NCBI GenBank assembly: GCA_003281635.1
Contig: QCBK01000005.1
Location: forward strand, 27,632 to 91,631
Length of the DNA: 64,000 nucleotides
Source of the DNA: Prochlorococcus sp. AG-347-G22
GTDB lineage: Bacteria; Cyanobacteriota; Cyanobacteriia; PCC-6307; Cyanobiaceae
Direction: 5' to 3'
The translations under genes were made by a program, and so were the position numbers. Positions 1-8,483 of this stretch are shown one piece after another. Within the stretch, counting starts at the first letter, position 1, and each line of letters starts with the position of its first letter. Under the pieces are notes generated by a model that saw only the letters and a program-made list of their open reading frames with translations, ran no database searches and was not told where the DNA came from.

Positions 1-984
1 TCTTTGCGCTTCAGCAAAAGTTTTTGTAAATTGTGGACCTTTACCTTCAATCTGGATAACCGGTTTTCCTAATCCAATCGCTTGCTCTGCTGCTGTTCCT
101 GCCATGCTAATACAGCATCTACTTTTCAATAATATTTTGTCAAAATTATTCCAATATATATTCACTTCTAAAAATTTATATTGGAATTTCAAGAGATTAT
201 TATCTTTTATATTTTCTATTTTTAACCATCCTCTTTTTTGAAATATCTCCTTTATTTTTGATGAAGATAGAGTATTAACTATTGCAAAATTAAACTGAAT
301 TTTTTGAAAATATCTTAAATCTGACAATGCCTCTAATACCTCTAAAATCAAAACAAAATTATCTAAAATCTCAGGAAATCTACTACCTGGAAATAATCCA
401 ATACTAAATTCATCTTTATTTAATTCTTTGTTTCTAGGAAAAAACTTATCCATAAATGGGTTGCCTAAAAAAGACACTTTCTTTTTTAACTGCAAAGTTA
501 AATCATTAGCTGTAAGGGAATCTCTTGTATATATTTTTTTTGTTTTTTGTGAGAGTAAGAAAAATTTAGAAGGCCATGGTAATTTCAACTTCCCTTCATA
601 ATGGCTGGAATAAGCAACTAGATATGTAAAAAAATCTTTCTTACAAACCCATGCAAAAAAAACTGGCACAATATCTCCAACTACAAAAAAATAATCATAT
701 TTTTTTTTTATTTTAATAGTTAAATATAATCTTTTTAAAAGATAAAATATTTCTCCTCCTAATATCTCAGTAAGTCTTCCCCTCAAAGAATTATAACCAA
801 TTCCTCCAGTTCTAAATTCCTTAGTTTTACCGATAATCTTAATTTTTTCTTTTTCGTAATGGTTTCCCATACCAACAATTGGCAAAGCATGAACAGAATA
901 ACCACTTTTTACGAGTTGTTTAGCTATTAGACTGCCAGATAAATCTTCTCCATGCCCATTACTTAAAATTAAAATCTTAAACAA
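1..984 (-). CDS. Lipid-A-disaccharide synthase-related protein, partial (C-terminus beyond window edge)
   Basis: This reverse-strand reading frame is open from a TTG at 982-984 to the window edge, so the C-terminal part is missing. The N-terminus reads FKILILSNGHGEDLSG, typical of the cyanobacterial LpxB-related family (GT-B fold), and further on carry PGSRFPE and GTAAEQAIGLGKP, the latter resembling a nucleotide-sugar binding segment of GT-B enzymes. Family members are related to LpxB, but their own reaction is not established, so lipid A synthesis is only a possibility. It lies last in a minus-strand run after an Fe-S carrier and a TPR protein; its TTG start lies next to the TPR stop codon at 986-988. 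The start is the least certain point because no ATG is available nearby. Confidence 0.75.
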   Translation of the reverse strand, partial: MFKILILSNGHGEDLSGSLIAKQLVKSGYSVHALPIVGMGNHYEKEKIKIIGKTKEFRTGGIGYNSLRGRLTEILGGEIFYLLKRLYLTIKIKKKYDYFFVVGDIVPVFFAWVCKKDFFTYLVAYSSHYEGKLKLPWPSKFFLLSQKTKKIYTRDSLTANDLTLQLKKKVSFLGNPFMDKFFPRNKELNKDEFSIGLFPGSRFPEILDNFVLILEVLEALSDLRYFQKIQFNFAIVNTLSSSKIKEIFQKRGWLKIENIKDNNLLKFQYKFLEVNIYWNNFDKILLKSRCCISMAGTAAEQAIGLGKPVIQIEGKGPQFTKTFAEAQR

Positions 985-985
985 T

Positions 986-1414
986 TTAAAATTCCAACCA
1001 TTTTTTTACTTTGGTTAACTCAGGCCAATCTGGATATCTACTTAATCCGTCTTCAACAGATTCTTTCAACTCACTTTTCACATCTGGCATCATCATAGAC
1101 ATTTTTTTTATTAACTCAATATGATCCCTAACACCTTTATTATTGGTAGCCAAAAGAGCTAAAGACAAATTCATTCTTGCTTGTGGATCTTGCTGATTTA
1201 ATCGAACAGCTTGTCTGGCAGCTGACAAAGCTTCTTCATTATTTTTCAAAAGTAATTGAAGCCATGATAAACAAGTCCAAGCCGCAAAATGATTTGGAAT
1301 TTGCTGTATAATTTTTTGAAAATCTTGAACGATTGGAATTAAATCTTGCCCTGCTTTATATCTTGATAAAGCTGCATTAAAATCCTCTTCGATGGGATTA
1401 ATTTCGTTATTCAT
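986..1414 (-). CDS. TPR-repeat protein
   Basis: This is a 142-residue soluble protein. Residues about 40-90 show tetratricopeptide spacing: a W/L/A helix pair (AAWTCLSWLQLLL, then NNEEALSAARQAVRLNQQDP, followed by ARMNLSLALL). TPR proteins are protein-interaction scaffolds, and nothing here identifies the partner. The gene begins 6 nt after the stop of the Fe-S carrier gene on the same strand and is followed directly by the LpxB-like gene, so the three are probably co-transcribed. No signal peptide or membrane segment is visible. The TPR assignment is fairly firm; the function is unknown. Confidence 0.75.
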   Translation of the reverse strand: MNNEINPIEEDFNAALSRYKAGQDLIPIVQDFQKIIQQIPNHFAAWTCLSWLQLLLKNNEEALSAARQAVRLNQQDPQARMNLSLALLATNNKGVRDHIELIKKMSMMMPDVKSELKESVEDGLSRYPDWPELTKVKKWLEF

Positions 1415-1420
1415 TATTTA

Positions 1421-1819
1421 TTAAACTGCAAAAGAGCTTCCACAACCGCAAGTTTGAGAGGCATTGGGATTTACAAAATTAAAGCCACCTCCAATTAATT
1501 CCTTACTAAAATCTAACTGCATCCCATAAATATATAAAAGACTTTTAGGATCACAAACAACTTGAAAGCTTTGATCAGCTTTTAATGAATAATCATAAAC
1601 TTTATCATCGGGGTTTATTTCATCAGTTCCTATAAAATCCATCGTATAACTCATCCCACTACAACCGCCAGATCTTACTCCTACCCTTAGTGCTTTTTTG
1701 TCACTTTGGCCCTTCAATAAATTCGAAATTTGTTCTATAGCATCATTCGTAATTAAGATACCTTTGCCATCATCAGAATTTTTAATTTCCTGTTTAACTT
1801 CTACATTTTCCATAAACAA
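1421..1819 (-). CDS. A-type Fe-S cluster carrier (SufA/IscA/HesB family)
   Basis: This 132-residue protein carries the three conserved cysteines of A-type iron-sulfur carriers: Cys53 in SGGCSGMSY and Cys124/Cys126 in the C-terminal TCGCGSSF. Such proteins accept clusters from the SUF scaffold and pass them to apo-targets; the sufBCDS operon lies elsewhere in this window at 39-44 kb. Two starts are possible, Met1 or Met3 (position 1813). The first 17 residues are a variable, charged tail. The gene is divergent from crtQ and heads a minus-strand run with a TPR gene. SufA and IscA cannot be separated by eye, so no symbol is given. Confidence 0.9.
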   Translation of the reverse strand: MFMENVEVKQEIKNSDDGKGILITNDAIEQISNLLKGQSDKKALRVGVRSGGCSGMSYTMDFIGTDEINPDDKVYDYSLKADQSFQVVCDPKSLLYIYGMQLDFSKELIGGGFNFVNPNASQTCGCGSSFAV

Positions 1820-1912
1820 GGGATTTCTACTATTTATAATATAAAAACTTAATCAATAGGATGCATAGAACAAACGTTATCCAAACTTGATTTGTTATAA
1901 TTCTAAGAAAAA

Positions 1913-3367
1913 GTGAAAATTGCAATAGTTGGTTCTGGATTAGCTGGTCTTACAGCGGCAGTCAATTTAGTTGATGAAGGCCACGAAGTTGAAATTTACG
2001 AGAGCAGGTCATTTTGGGGAGGTAAAGTAGGTAGTTGGGAAGATAAGGATGGCAACCACATAGAGATGGGTTTACATGTATTTTTTTACAATTATGCAAA
2101 TCTTTTTCAATTAATGAAAAAAGTGGGAGCGCTAGATAATTTACTTCCGAAAGATCATACTCATCTATTTATCAATAATGGTGGTAATTTAAAATCGTTA
2201 GATTTCAGATTCCCTTTAGGTGCTCCATTTAACGGACTTAAAGCTTTTTTTACCACCGAACAACTTACTTGGGTAGATAAGTTTAGAAATGCCTTAGCTT
2301 TAGGGACAAGTCCAATCGTTAGAGGATTGATAGACTATGAAGGTGCAATGAAAATAATTAGAGATCTAGATAGAATTAGTTTTAAAGAATGGTTTTTAAA
2401 CCATGGTGGAAGTGAAAAAAGTTTAGAAAGAATGTGGGATCCTATCGCATATGCATTAGGTTTTATTAATTGCAAAGATATTTCAGCAAGATGCATGCTA
2501 ACTATATTCATGATGTTTGCTTCAAAAACAGAAGCCTCAAAACTCAATCTTTTAAAAGGTTCTCCACATAAGTGGTTAACGCAACCTATCGTCGACTACA
2601 TCACAAACAAAGGTGCAAAAATACATCTTAACCATAAGGTGGAAGAAATAATTTATGAAAAGGAATCTTCCTCTTATTCAGTAAATCAATTAAAAATATC
2701 TTCTCCTGAAGGAATTAAGGCAGTGTTTGCAGATAAATTTCTAGCTGCCTGTGATGTTCCTGGAATAAAAAAAATAATTCCAAAAGAATGGTATCAATTT
2801 AAAGAATTTGAAGGTTTGAAAAAACTTAGAGCTGTAGCTGTTGCCACAATCCAATTAAGATATGACGGTTGGGTTACTGAATTGCAAAAAGATAATACTG
2901 GAAACGAACCAATTGGACTAGATAACCTTCTATATTCTGCTGATGCCTCTTTCAGTTGTTTTGCTGATTTAGCACTAGCAAGTCCAGCAGATTATAGAAA
3001 AAAAGATATGGGATCACTTCTCCAATGTGTTTTAACTCCGGGCGATAGATGGATGGGAAGATCTACAGAAAGAATTACAAAAGAAATAGATAAAGAGGTT
3101 CGCTGTCTATTCCCATCCTCAAAAAACCTTAAATTGCTTTGGAGTAATGTAGTACAAATTCCACAATCACTCTATAGAGAAGCTCCCGGTATGGAACCTT
3201 TCAGACCCGATCAAAAAACATCTATATCTAATTTCTTTATGGCTGGTAGTTATACAAAACAAGATTATATAGATTCTATGGAGGGAGCTACAATGAGTGG
3301 GCATTTAGCTGCCGCCGCAATTTTAGAGAAGAAAGCCGAATTAGCAAAAAATCTTGCAGTAAGTTAA
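1913..3367 (+). CDS. crtQ: Zeta-carotene desaturase
   Basis: This 484-residue FAD-dependent enzyme converts zeta-carotene to lycopene via neurosporene in the plant-type carotenoid pathway. The N-terminus has the dinucleotide-binding motif [14 protein letters not shown] with the acidic ESR further on and FWGGKVGSW, as in phytoene/zeta-carotene desaturases; the C-terminus has the FAD-closing segment [19 protein letters not shown]. The length fits the family. The start is a GTG at 1913, with no upstream alternative before a stop. It is followed after 3 nt by an SRPBCC-domain gene on the same strand, an arrangement expected for a two-gene unit. Its product is membrane-associated in thylakoids in known cyanobacteria. 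Confidence 0.95.
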   Translation: MKIAIVGSGLAGLTAAVNLVDEGHEVEIYESRSFWGGKVGSWEDKDGNHIEMGLHVFFYNYANLFQLMKKVGALDNLLPKDHTHLFINNGGNLKSLDFRFPLGAPFNGLKAFFTTEQLTWVDKFRNALALGTSPIVRGLIDYEGAMKIIRDLDRISFKEWFLNHGGSEKSLERMWDPIAYALGFINCKDISARCMLTIFMMFASKTEASKLNLLKGSPHKWLTQPIVDYITNKGAKIHLNHKVEEIIYEKESSSYSVNQLKISSPEGIKAVFADKFLAACDVPGIKKIIPKEWYQFKEFEGLKKLRAVAVATIQLRYDGWVTELQKDNTGNEPIGLDNLLYSADASFSCFADLALASPADYRKKDMGSLLQCVLTPGDRWMGRSTERITKEIDKEVRCLFPSSKNLKLLWSNVVQIPQSLYREAPGMEPFRPDQKTSISNFFMAGSYTKQDYIDSMEGATMSGHLAAAAILEKKAELAKNLAVS

Positions 3368-3370
3368 TTA

Positions 3371-3841
3371 ATGGGTACTTGGCTAAAACATAACGTAATA
3401 ACAGTTGTTAATGCGCCTCTTGAAAATGTATGGGATACATGGAGCGATTTAGACTCAATGTCACTTTGGATGAGCTGGATTGAATCTGTAAAAACAGTTG
3501 ACGAAGAAACTAATACGTTACCAGATTTAACAGAATGGACTTTGGCTGCAAATGGCTTTAGGTTTAAATGGAAAGCTCAAATTACAGAAAGGGTTGAAAA
3601 AAGCAAACTTAAATGGAAATCAATAGGAGGTTTACCAACTGAGGGATCAGTAATTTTCGAAAGTAAAACTGATCAAATCACAACGGTAAATTTAGCAATA
3701 ACTTATGAACTACCAAAAATGATTGCTCGGTTTATGGAAGAAAATATTTTAGGAAAAATGGTTACAAACGAATTACAGACCAATATTGATAGGTTCAAAG
3801 ATTTAGTTGAAAAGAACTATACAAAAAATTTTTCTAATTAA
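3371..3841 (+). CDS. SRPBCC (START/polyketide-cyclase-like) protein
   Basis: This 156-residue protein has the pattern of a ligand-binding SRPBCC domain: an N-terminal strand (NVITVVNAPLENVWDTWSDL), a W-rich stretch around residues 20-35 (SLWMSWIESV), a run of alternating beta strands, and a long C-terminal helix (residues about 115-150). These proteins hold hydrophobic ligands in a deep pocket. Its start lies 3 nt after the crtQ stop, so co-transcription is likely. A role linked to carotenoid or quinone handling would be inference from that position only. Its 3' end overlaps the convergent hemD gene by 8 nt. Confidence 0.8.
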   Translation: MGTWLKHNVITVVNAPLENVWDTWSDLDSMSLWMSWIESVKTVDEETNTLPDLTEWTLAANGFRFKWKAQITERVEKSKLKWKSIGGLPTEGSVIFESKTDQITTVNLAITYELPKMIARFMEENILGKMVTNELQTNIDRFKDLVEKNYTKNFSN

Positions 3842-4646
3842 AAATATTAATTGCTACATCTAGTAATCCTTCAAAAGTATATTTTTGTGCCTGACTATCA
3901 ACTCTTCCAAAAATCTTGTTACATATTTTTGTTGTCTGAGGTCCAATAGTTAATAACTTAATTTGATCAAAATATTCTAACCATTGTTTACCAAGGTTTT
4001 TTTCTAGTAAAAAAGCAGCATTTACTACGGTTTTACCGCTTGAGAAAATAATTGCATCGACTTTTCTATTAGAAATAATATCAATTGTTTCTTCTGGAAT
4101 TGATTCAGGACATCTAGTTTCATATGCAGCAACCTCAAATACACGAGAACCAGCCTTTCTAAATTGATCTGCAATTAAATCCCTACCACCTGTTTGAACT
4201 CTTGGTACAAAAACTCGAAGTCCATAACCAGATACTGGGAAATTATCAATTAAACTTTCAGCAACAAATTCTGGAGGTATGAAATCAGCCTTAATCCCAA
4301 GATCATCAAGAGTTTTTGAGGTTTTTTCTCCAACTACGGCGATTTTTGTTTTTTTTGAACATTCTTTTAATGAACTATTAAAGTATCTAAGTCTTTTATC
4401 CACAAATTTGATCCCATTACTACTGGAAAAAATAATCCAATGAAAATCATTTATTTGATTTAATGCTTCATCAAGAGGATTCAAATCATCAGGATCAGCA
4501 ATACTTATTGCAGGTAAATCAAATACATTAGCGCCTTTTCTCATGAATATCTTTTTTATATCCAAGATCCCTTCTTTTGATCGAGTAATAATTATATTTC
4601 TTTGATCAAGGGGTAGATCAACTTTTGGCATCCTTATCCTCAACAT
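3834..4646 (-). CDS. hemD: Uroporphyrinogen-III synthase
   Basis: This 270-residue protein matches HemD in length and layout: two alternating alpha/beta lobes, beginning with NIIITRSKEG and followed by FHWIIFSSSNGIKFV, then the second lobe with DAIIFSSGKTVVNAA and LLTIGPQTTKIC. HemD cyclises hydroxymethylbilane to uroporphyrinogen III, the branch point to heme, chlorophyll and cobalamin. Sequence conservation in this family is low, so the call rests on the paired SSSNG / SSGKTV loops. The ORF start at 4646 overlaps the 3' end of rbfA by 29 bp; a second ATG at 4631 would cut the overlap to 14 bp. Translational coupling to rbfA is likely. Confidence 0.88.
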   Translation of the reverse strand: MLRIRMPKVDLPLDQRNIIITRSKEGILDIKKIFMRKGANVFDLPAISIADPDDLNPLDEALNQINDFHWIIFSSSNGIKFVDKRLRYFNSSLKECSKKTKIAVVGEKTSKTLDDLGIKADFIPPEFVAESLIDNFPVSGYGLRVFVPRVQTGGRDLIADQFRKAGSRVFEVAAYETRCPESIPEETIDIISNRKVDAIIFSSGKTVVNAAFLLEKNLGKQWLEYFDQIKLLTIGPQTTKICNKIFGRVDSQAQKYTFEGLLDVAINIFN

Positions 4647-5010
4647 TATGATTTTGATTTTTATTTTTTAATTCATCGAGAAGTTTCAAGACTGATAATC
4701 CTTTATCAAGAACAACATCTTCTTTAAAAATTATCTCTGGAACTCTTCTCATCTCAATTCTTTTTCCTAAAATATGCCTTATAGAGCTTTTAGCAGTATT
4801 CAAGTTTGATACAATTTCTTTCCTCACTTTCTCTTGAGCAGTTGAAGTTATATAAATTTTACAGTGTTGCAAATCACCTGATAAATCAATCTTAGAAATA
4901 TTGACGAAATGATCTCTAATAAGATCATTTTCTAAATCATTCTGCAAAATAAGGGTTATTTCTTTCTTCAAAAGAGAAGAAACTTTTGCAAGACGGTAAT
5001 TATTTGGCAT
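4618..5010 (-). CDS. rbfA: Ribosome-binding factor A
   Basis: This 130-residue protein begins with RLAKVSSLLKKEITLILQND, the standard RbfA opening, and contains HCKIYITST and the C-terminal RRVPEIIFKED motif preceding the last helix. RbfA is a KH-fold factor that binds the immature 30S subunit and helps 16S rRNA 5'-end maturation. Length is usual for the family. It sits between a DUF751 membrane protein (5 nt upstream) and hemD (overlapping), so ribosome maturation and tetrapyrrole synthesis share a transcript here. The C-terminal tail is Lys/Asn-rich and poorly conserved. Confidence 0.95.
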   Translation of the reverse strand: MPNNYRLAKVSSLLKKEITLILQNDLENDLIRDHFVNISKIDLSGDLQHCKIYITSTAQEKVRKEIVSNLNTAKSSIRHILGKRIEMRRVPEIIFKEDVVLDKGLSVLKLLDELKNKNQNHNVEDKDAKS

Positions 5011-5015
5011 TATAG

Positions 5016-5219
5016 TTATAAATTTATTGGGTTTGTCATCGCTTGCAAGACAAAATAAACAGTTATGAAAGCACTTAAGAAAGAAGATATCAAACCTACT
5101 ATTGTGAGTGGATTTGATCTATTCTTGAATAAAGGTTCAAGCAAAGCAACAAGTCCCCCAACAATGATAGATATCAAATACTTTGGATATCTCGCTACAT
5201 TAGAGAAAAATTCGCCCAT
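5016..5219 (-). CDS. DUF751 / Ycf33-like small membrane protein
   Basis: The 67-residue protein starts MGEFFSNVARYPKYLISIIV, which I recognise as the opening of the cyanobacterial/plastid DUF751 (Ycf33-related) family. Two hydrophobic segments (about residues 14-30 and 42-62) should span the membrane. The function is unknown. A GTG at 5228 in the same frame is an alternative start adding three residues; I prefer the ATG because family members begin MxxF. It is the first gene of the unit leading into rbfA and hemD, with 5 nt between this gene and rbfA. Confidence 0.75.
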   Translation of the reverse strand: MGEFFSNVARYPKYLISIIVGGLVALLEPLFKNRSNPLTIVGLISSFLSAFITVYFVLQAMTNPINL

Positions 5220-5273
5220 CAGCTCCACAAATAGATTACTTTTTTAGCTAAGTTTTAACAAACATTAAACAGC

Positions 5274-5999
5274 ATGATTACATTATATCAATTTAGGCAT
5301 AGTGCTTTTTGTTTAAAAACAAGAATGGCTCTTCATGCAAAAAAACTACAATATAGAGTTGAAGAAGTAACACCTGGAATAGGCCAATTTGAAATTTTTA
5401 AATTATCAGGACAAAAACAAGTACCTGTAATAGTCGATAGTAATGATCAGGTTATTAATGACTCTTCAACTATTTGCGAATATATAGATAAAAAAAATGA
5501 AAACAATCGACTTTTTCCGGAGGATCCAATATTATTTGCACAATGCAAACTAATTGAAGACTGGGCAGATACTACAATGGCTATAACTTGTAGAAAAGCT
5601 TTAATAAAATCTGCAATAGAAAATCCACAGCTAAGAACTGCATTACTTCCAGATGAAATACCTTCTTCAGTTAAAAGTATTGTTGATAAATTACCTTTTG
5701 AAAATCTTAGTAAAATTTCTAATGTAGTTTTGTCTTCTAAAGATAATTTAGAACTCCAAAAATTACTGGAAGCTTTATCAAAATCCTTGATCAACAAGAA
5801 ATATTTAGTTGGAGATAGTTTATCAATTGCAGATATTTCAATTGCTGCTCAATTATCCCTTATTAAATTTCCAAAGTCTGCAGGACCAATACTTTCAGGA
5901 GAGGGGAGCCAAGAATATATAAACAACCCTTATTTAGAAAATCTTTTCATTTGGAGGAACAACTTAGAAGAATATCTTTTTAGTGCTAACTCTCAATAA
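5274..5999 (+). CDS. Glutathione S-transferase family protein
   Basis: The 241-residue protein has an N-terminal thioredoxin fold (residues 1-80) with FRHSAFCLKTRMALHAKKL, placing a cysteine at the start of helix 1, and QKQVPVIVDSNDQVINDSST, where the cis-Pro (VPV) and the glutathione-binding ES/DS-type pair are expected. An all-alpha C-terminal domain follows, including VGDSLSIADISIAAQL, the N-capping box typical of GSTs. It probably conjugates or reduces small electrophiles or acts as a thiol transferase; the substrate is unknown. Its 3' end overlaps the convergent gene by 14 bp. Upstream lies a short gap with the divergent DUF751 gene. Confidence 0.88.
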   Translation: MITLYQFRHSAFCLKTRMALHAKKLQYRVEEVTPGIGQFEIFKLSGQKQVPVIVDSNDQVINDSSTICEYIDKKNENNRLFPEDPILFAQCKLIEDWADTTMAITCRKALIKSAIENPQLRTALLPDEIPSSVKSIVDKLPFENLSKISNVVLSSKDNLELQKLLEALSKSLINKKYLVGDSLSIADISIAAQLSLIKFPKSAGPILSGEGSQEYINNPYLENLFIWRNNLEEYLFSANSQ

Positions 6000-6693
6000 A
6001 TTCAAACTTCAATTTATATTGATTTGTTTTGATAGCATGAATAGAAGGATCACCAACTTTTGAACCATAAGAAGCAACATATTGCACTCCACAAATTGAT
6101 GGTTTGATTGAATTATCAACTTCCAATATTTCTTCGGGACATTTTTGAAATTTACTAATGGTCTCTACCTGATTAATCCTTGAAGCACCTGGCTTATGTG
6201 CTGTTTGTATAACTAGCTCATCTGCGAAAAAAATATCATTATCTTGGATCTGATTTCTCCCTGTAATTCTTGAATCAATATAAAAATCATCTTTTAAATA
6301 AGTAATTTGATTATTAATAGATTGGGGATCATTTACAACCTTGATTAAGGTATCACCAAATATTGCTTTTCCAATAGATTCAGAATTTTTTGCACGATTA
6401 CCAACAATTAAATCTGAATCATTCTTAAAGAAATTTACTTTATAAATAACTGGCTCTTCTGAATCATTCACTATATCTTGAGAAGTAACAAGCCAATTCC
6501 CCTCGAACCACTTAGGATAAATTAAATCCTTAGAAGTATCCGATAATTTAAAATTTGGCAAATATAATTCTGGCCATTGATTTACACGATTTTCCAAAAA
6601 CTCTCGTACGTTAGAATCTACTAGAGCAAAAGAACTTTCTAAAAAAATTCCTTGAAAAATCAAGCAAAGAATTAATCCAAGAAGAATTTTCAT
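5986..6693 (-). CDS. DUF6816-like secreted/periplasmic protein
   Basis: This 235-residue protein opens with a clear signal peptide (KILLGLILCLIFQGIFL, Ala-containing cleavage region near residue 24). The mature part contains NWLVTSQDIV preceded by IYPKWFEG, a W/G-rich strand pattern I associate with the cyanobacterial DUF6816 family (lipocalin-like beta-rich proteins); the family name is from memory. Function is unknown; an exported ligand-binding role would be inference. Its ATG at 6693 is separated by a single base from the ATG of the divergent gene at 6695, so its promoter must lie inside the neighbour. Confidence 0.6.
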   Translation of the reverse strand: MKILLGLILCLIFQGIFLESSFALVDSNVREFLENRVNQWPELYLPNFKLSDTSKDLIYPKWFEGNWLVTSQDIVNDSEEPVIYKVNFFKNDSDLIVGNRAKNSESIGKAIFGDTLIKVVNDPQSINNQITYLKDDFYIDSRITGRNQIQDNDIFFADELVIQTAHKPGASRINQVETISKFQKCPEEILEVDNSIKPSICGVQYVASYGSKVGDPSIHAIKTNQYKLKFEFIES

Positions 6694-6694
6694 T

Positions 6695-6952
6695 ATGTCA
6701 AATCCACTAATAAGAGCATCAGATCATTACGTACTATTAGAGCCAGATTCAAAGGAAAAAATTGTATCAAAGCAAGAAGCAATTTTATGGTTGAAGAATT
6801 GGCTTAGTAAGAAAGAAACACAAACAATATATCAAAATATAGAAGATTCTGATCAAGATTTTTTTGAAGAATTATTGGAAAGCACTTATGAATTAGAAAT
6901 AAAATTAGGATACGTTATCAAATGGTTTGCAGTAAGAATTGAACCAGATTAA
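6695..6952 (+). CDS. CRR7-like protein (NDH-1 assembly/chlororespiratory reduction family)
   Basis: The 85-residue soluble protein begins NPLIRASDHYVLLEPDSKE and ends with ELEIKLGYVIKWFAVRIEPD, the start and end signatures I associate with CHLORORESPIRATORY REDUCTION 7. In chloroplasts CRR7 is needed to assemble NDH subcomplex A; in cyanobacteria the homologue is presumed to help NDH-1, which is inference here. It is divergent with one base between start codons from the DUF6816-like gene, and its stop overlaps the convergent aroK by 4 bp. The assignment is by pattern memory only and the length fits. Confidence 0.6.
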   Translation: MSNPLIRASDHYVLLEPDSKEKIVSKQEAILWLKNWLSKKETQTIYQNIEDSDQDFFEELLESTYELEIKLGYVIKWFAVRIEPD

Positions 6953-7506
6953 CTGATTATTTCTTTATGAATTGCATTAATTATTTTCATAGCAACTTCT
7001 TCAATATTTTCTTTTTTTACCTGAATTCTTAAATCTGCTTGAGAATACAAATTTTCTCTAGATTGAAAAATGCTCATATATAGATCATTTAGATTCTTTC
7101 CCTGAAGAAGTGGCCTATTTTCAACTTCATTTTTCAATCTTTCAATTGCTATATCTTTGTCGAGATCTATCCAAGCAATTATTCCCTGTCTTAAAATTCC
7201 CCAGTTTTCCGATTTGGAAACTATTCCTCCCCCAGTGGAGATTACTAATGAAGGAATTTTGATAGTTTCTTTAAGGCAGTTTGCTTCTAATTCGCGGAAA
7301 TTATCTTCTCCTTCATCCTTAAAAATTTGATTGATAGATTTTTTTGCCAACTTCTCTATTAATGAATCTAAATCAATGTATTTATACTTCAATAATTCAG
7401 CCAGCTTCAAACCAGTTTGTGACTTACCTGAACCCATCATTCCTATTAAAAATATGCTTCTACCCTTAATAGCATGAACTGTTTTTTCGATAATGGATTG
7501 TTCCAT
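6949..7506 (-). CDS. aroK: Shikimate kinase
   Basis: This 185-residue P-loop kinase phosphorylates shikimate at C3 in aromatic amino acid synthesis. It has the Walker A GMMGSGKSQTG (residues about 22-32), the shikimate-binding DLDSLIE, the catalytic-side FRELE and the Walker B-like VISTGGGIV, plus a lid with ENRPLL. Length and domain order are those of AroK. It ends by overlapping the CRR7-like gene by 4 bp. The start codon lies 50 bp from the divergent pterin synthase gene, so the two promoters share that gap. Confidence 0.95.
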   Translation of the reverse strand: MEQSIIEKTVHAIKGRSIFLIGMMGSGKSQTGLKLAELLKYKYIDLDSLIEKLAKKSINQIFKDEGEDNFRELEANCLKETIKIPSLVISTGGGIVSKSENWGILRQGIIAWIDLDKDIAIERLKNEVENRPLLQGKNLNDLYMSIFQSRENLYSQADLRIQVKKENIEEVAMKIINAIHKEIIS

Positions 7507-7556
7507 AAAGACAAAAGCGTATTTAAAACCTTAAGATAGTATTATCGCAGACAGAT

Positions 7557-8483
7557 ATGACTTCTACACAATCCAAACCATCTCATGGAAAAGGACGTGA
7601 ATGCGTCATAACTCGACGTGCCTGCTTTAGTTCTAGTCACCGTTATTGGCTCCCTGAAAAAAGCCCAGAAGAAAATTTATCTCTTTTTGGAAAGTGCAGT
7701 ATTGCACCAGGTCATGGTCATAATTATGAACTTATTGTTTCAATGGGCGGAGAACTAGACTCTGATGGAATGGTACTTAATCTCTCTGATGTAAAACACT
7801 CTATTAAAGACAAGGTTACCGGACAATTAGATTTTCGTTTTTTAAATGATGTCTGGCCTGAATTTAATGTTAATAATCAAGAGGGTATACTTCCCACAAC
7901 TGAAGCATTAGTTAAGGCCATTTGGAGTCGTCTGAAGGATGATTTACCTCTTACAAGTCTAAGACTTTATGAAAACCCAAATTTATGGGCAGATTATTTT
8001 GGAAAAACCATGGAAGCATTTCTAACAGTACAAACTCATTTTGCAGCAGCTCATAGACTTGCAAAAGAAGAGATATCCTTTGATGAAAATAAAAAAATTT
8101 ATGGAAAATGTGCCAGAGTTAACGGACATGGTCATAACTATCTTGTCGATATAACTGTAAAAGGAGACATTGATAAAAGAACAGGAATGGTTTGCGACTT
8201 ATCTGCCCTCCAAGAGATAATTAACGACTTAGTTGTTGAACAACTAGATCATACTTTTCTTAATAAAGACATCGAATTTTTCCATACTTGTGTTCCAACT
8301 GCTGAAAATATAGCTTTATATATTTCTGATATTCTTAAAAAACCAATACATAATCTTGGTGCAACATTACACAAAATAAGACTTCAGGAGAGTCCAAATA
8401 ATGCTGCAGAAATTTATGTTGATCAAAAGTTAACCAATTCGTTGAAGTTGACATTGGAAAATAGTTTAGTCACACAAACTTGA
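7557..8483 (+). CDS. Tandem 6-pyruvoyl-tetrahydropterin synthase / QueD-like protein
   Basis: The 308-residue protein contains two complete PTPS-type domains. Domain 1 (about residues 15-145) has FSSSHRYW and GKCSIAPGHGHNYEL; domain 2 (about 155-295) has FAAAHRLA, GKCARVNGHGHNYLV and LDHTFLN. In both copies the catalytic Cys and the zinc-binding His of HGH are kept, so both may be active or one may be structural. Substrates in this family are dihydroneopterin triphosphate (to pyruvoyl- or carboxy-tetrahydropterin). The next gene, a RibD_C-type reductase, starts inside its stop codon region, which suggests a coupled pterin function. Confidence 0.85.
   Translation: MTSTQSKPSHGKGRECVITRRACFSSSHRYWLPEKSPEENLSLFGKCSIAPGHGHNYELIVSMGGELDSDGMVLNLSDVKHSIKDKVTGQLDFRFLNDVWPEFNVNNQEGILPTTEALVKAIWSRLKDDLPLTSLRLYENPNLWADYFGKTMEAFLTVQTHFAAAHRLAKEEISFDENKKIYGKCARVNGHGHNYLVDITVKGDIDKRTGMVCDLSALQEIINDLVVEQLDHTFLNKDIEFFHTCVPTAENIALYISDILKKPIHNLGATLHKIRLQESPNNAAEIYVDQKLTNSLKLTLENSLVTQT

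Noticed and set aside
5065..5247. A 60-codon plus-strand open frame over the DUF751 gene
   Set aside because: It is antisense to the recognised DUF751 membrane protein, which has clear family features.
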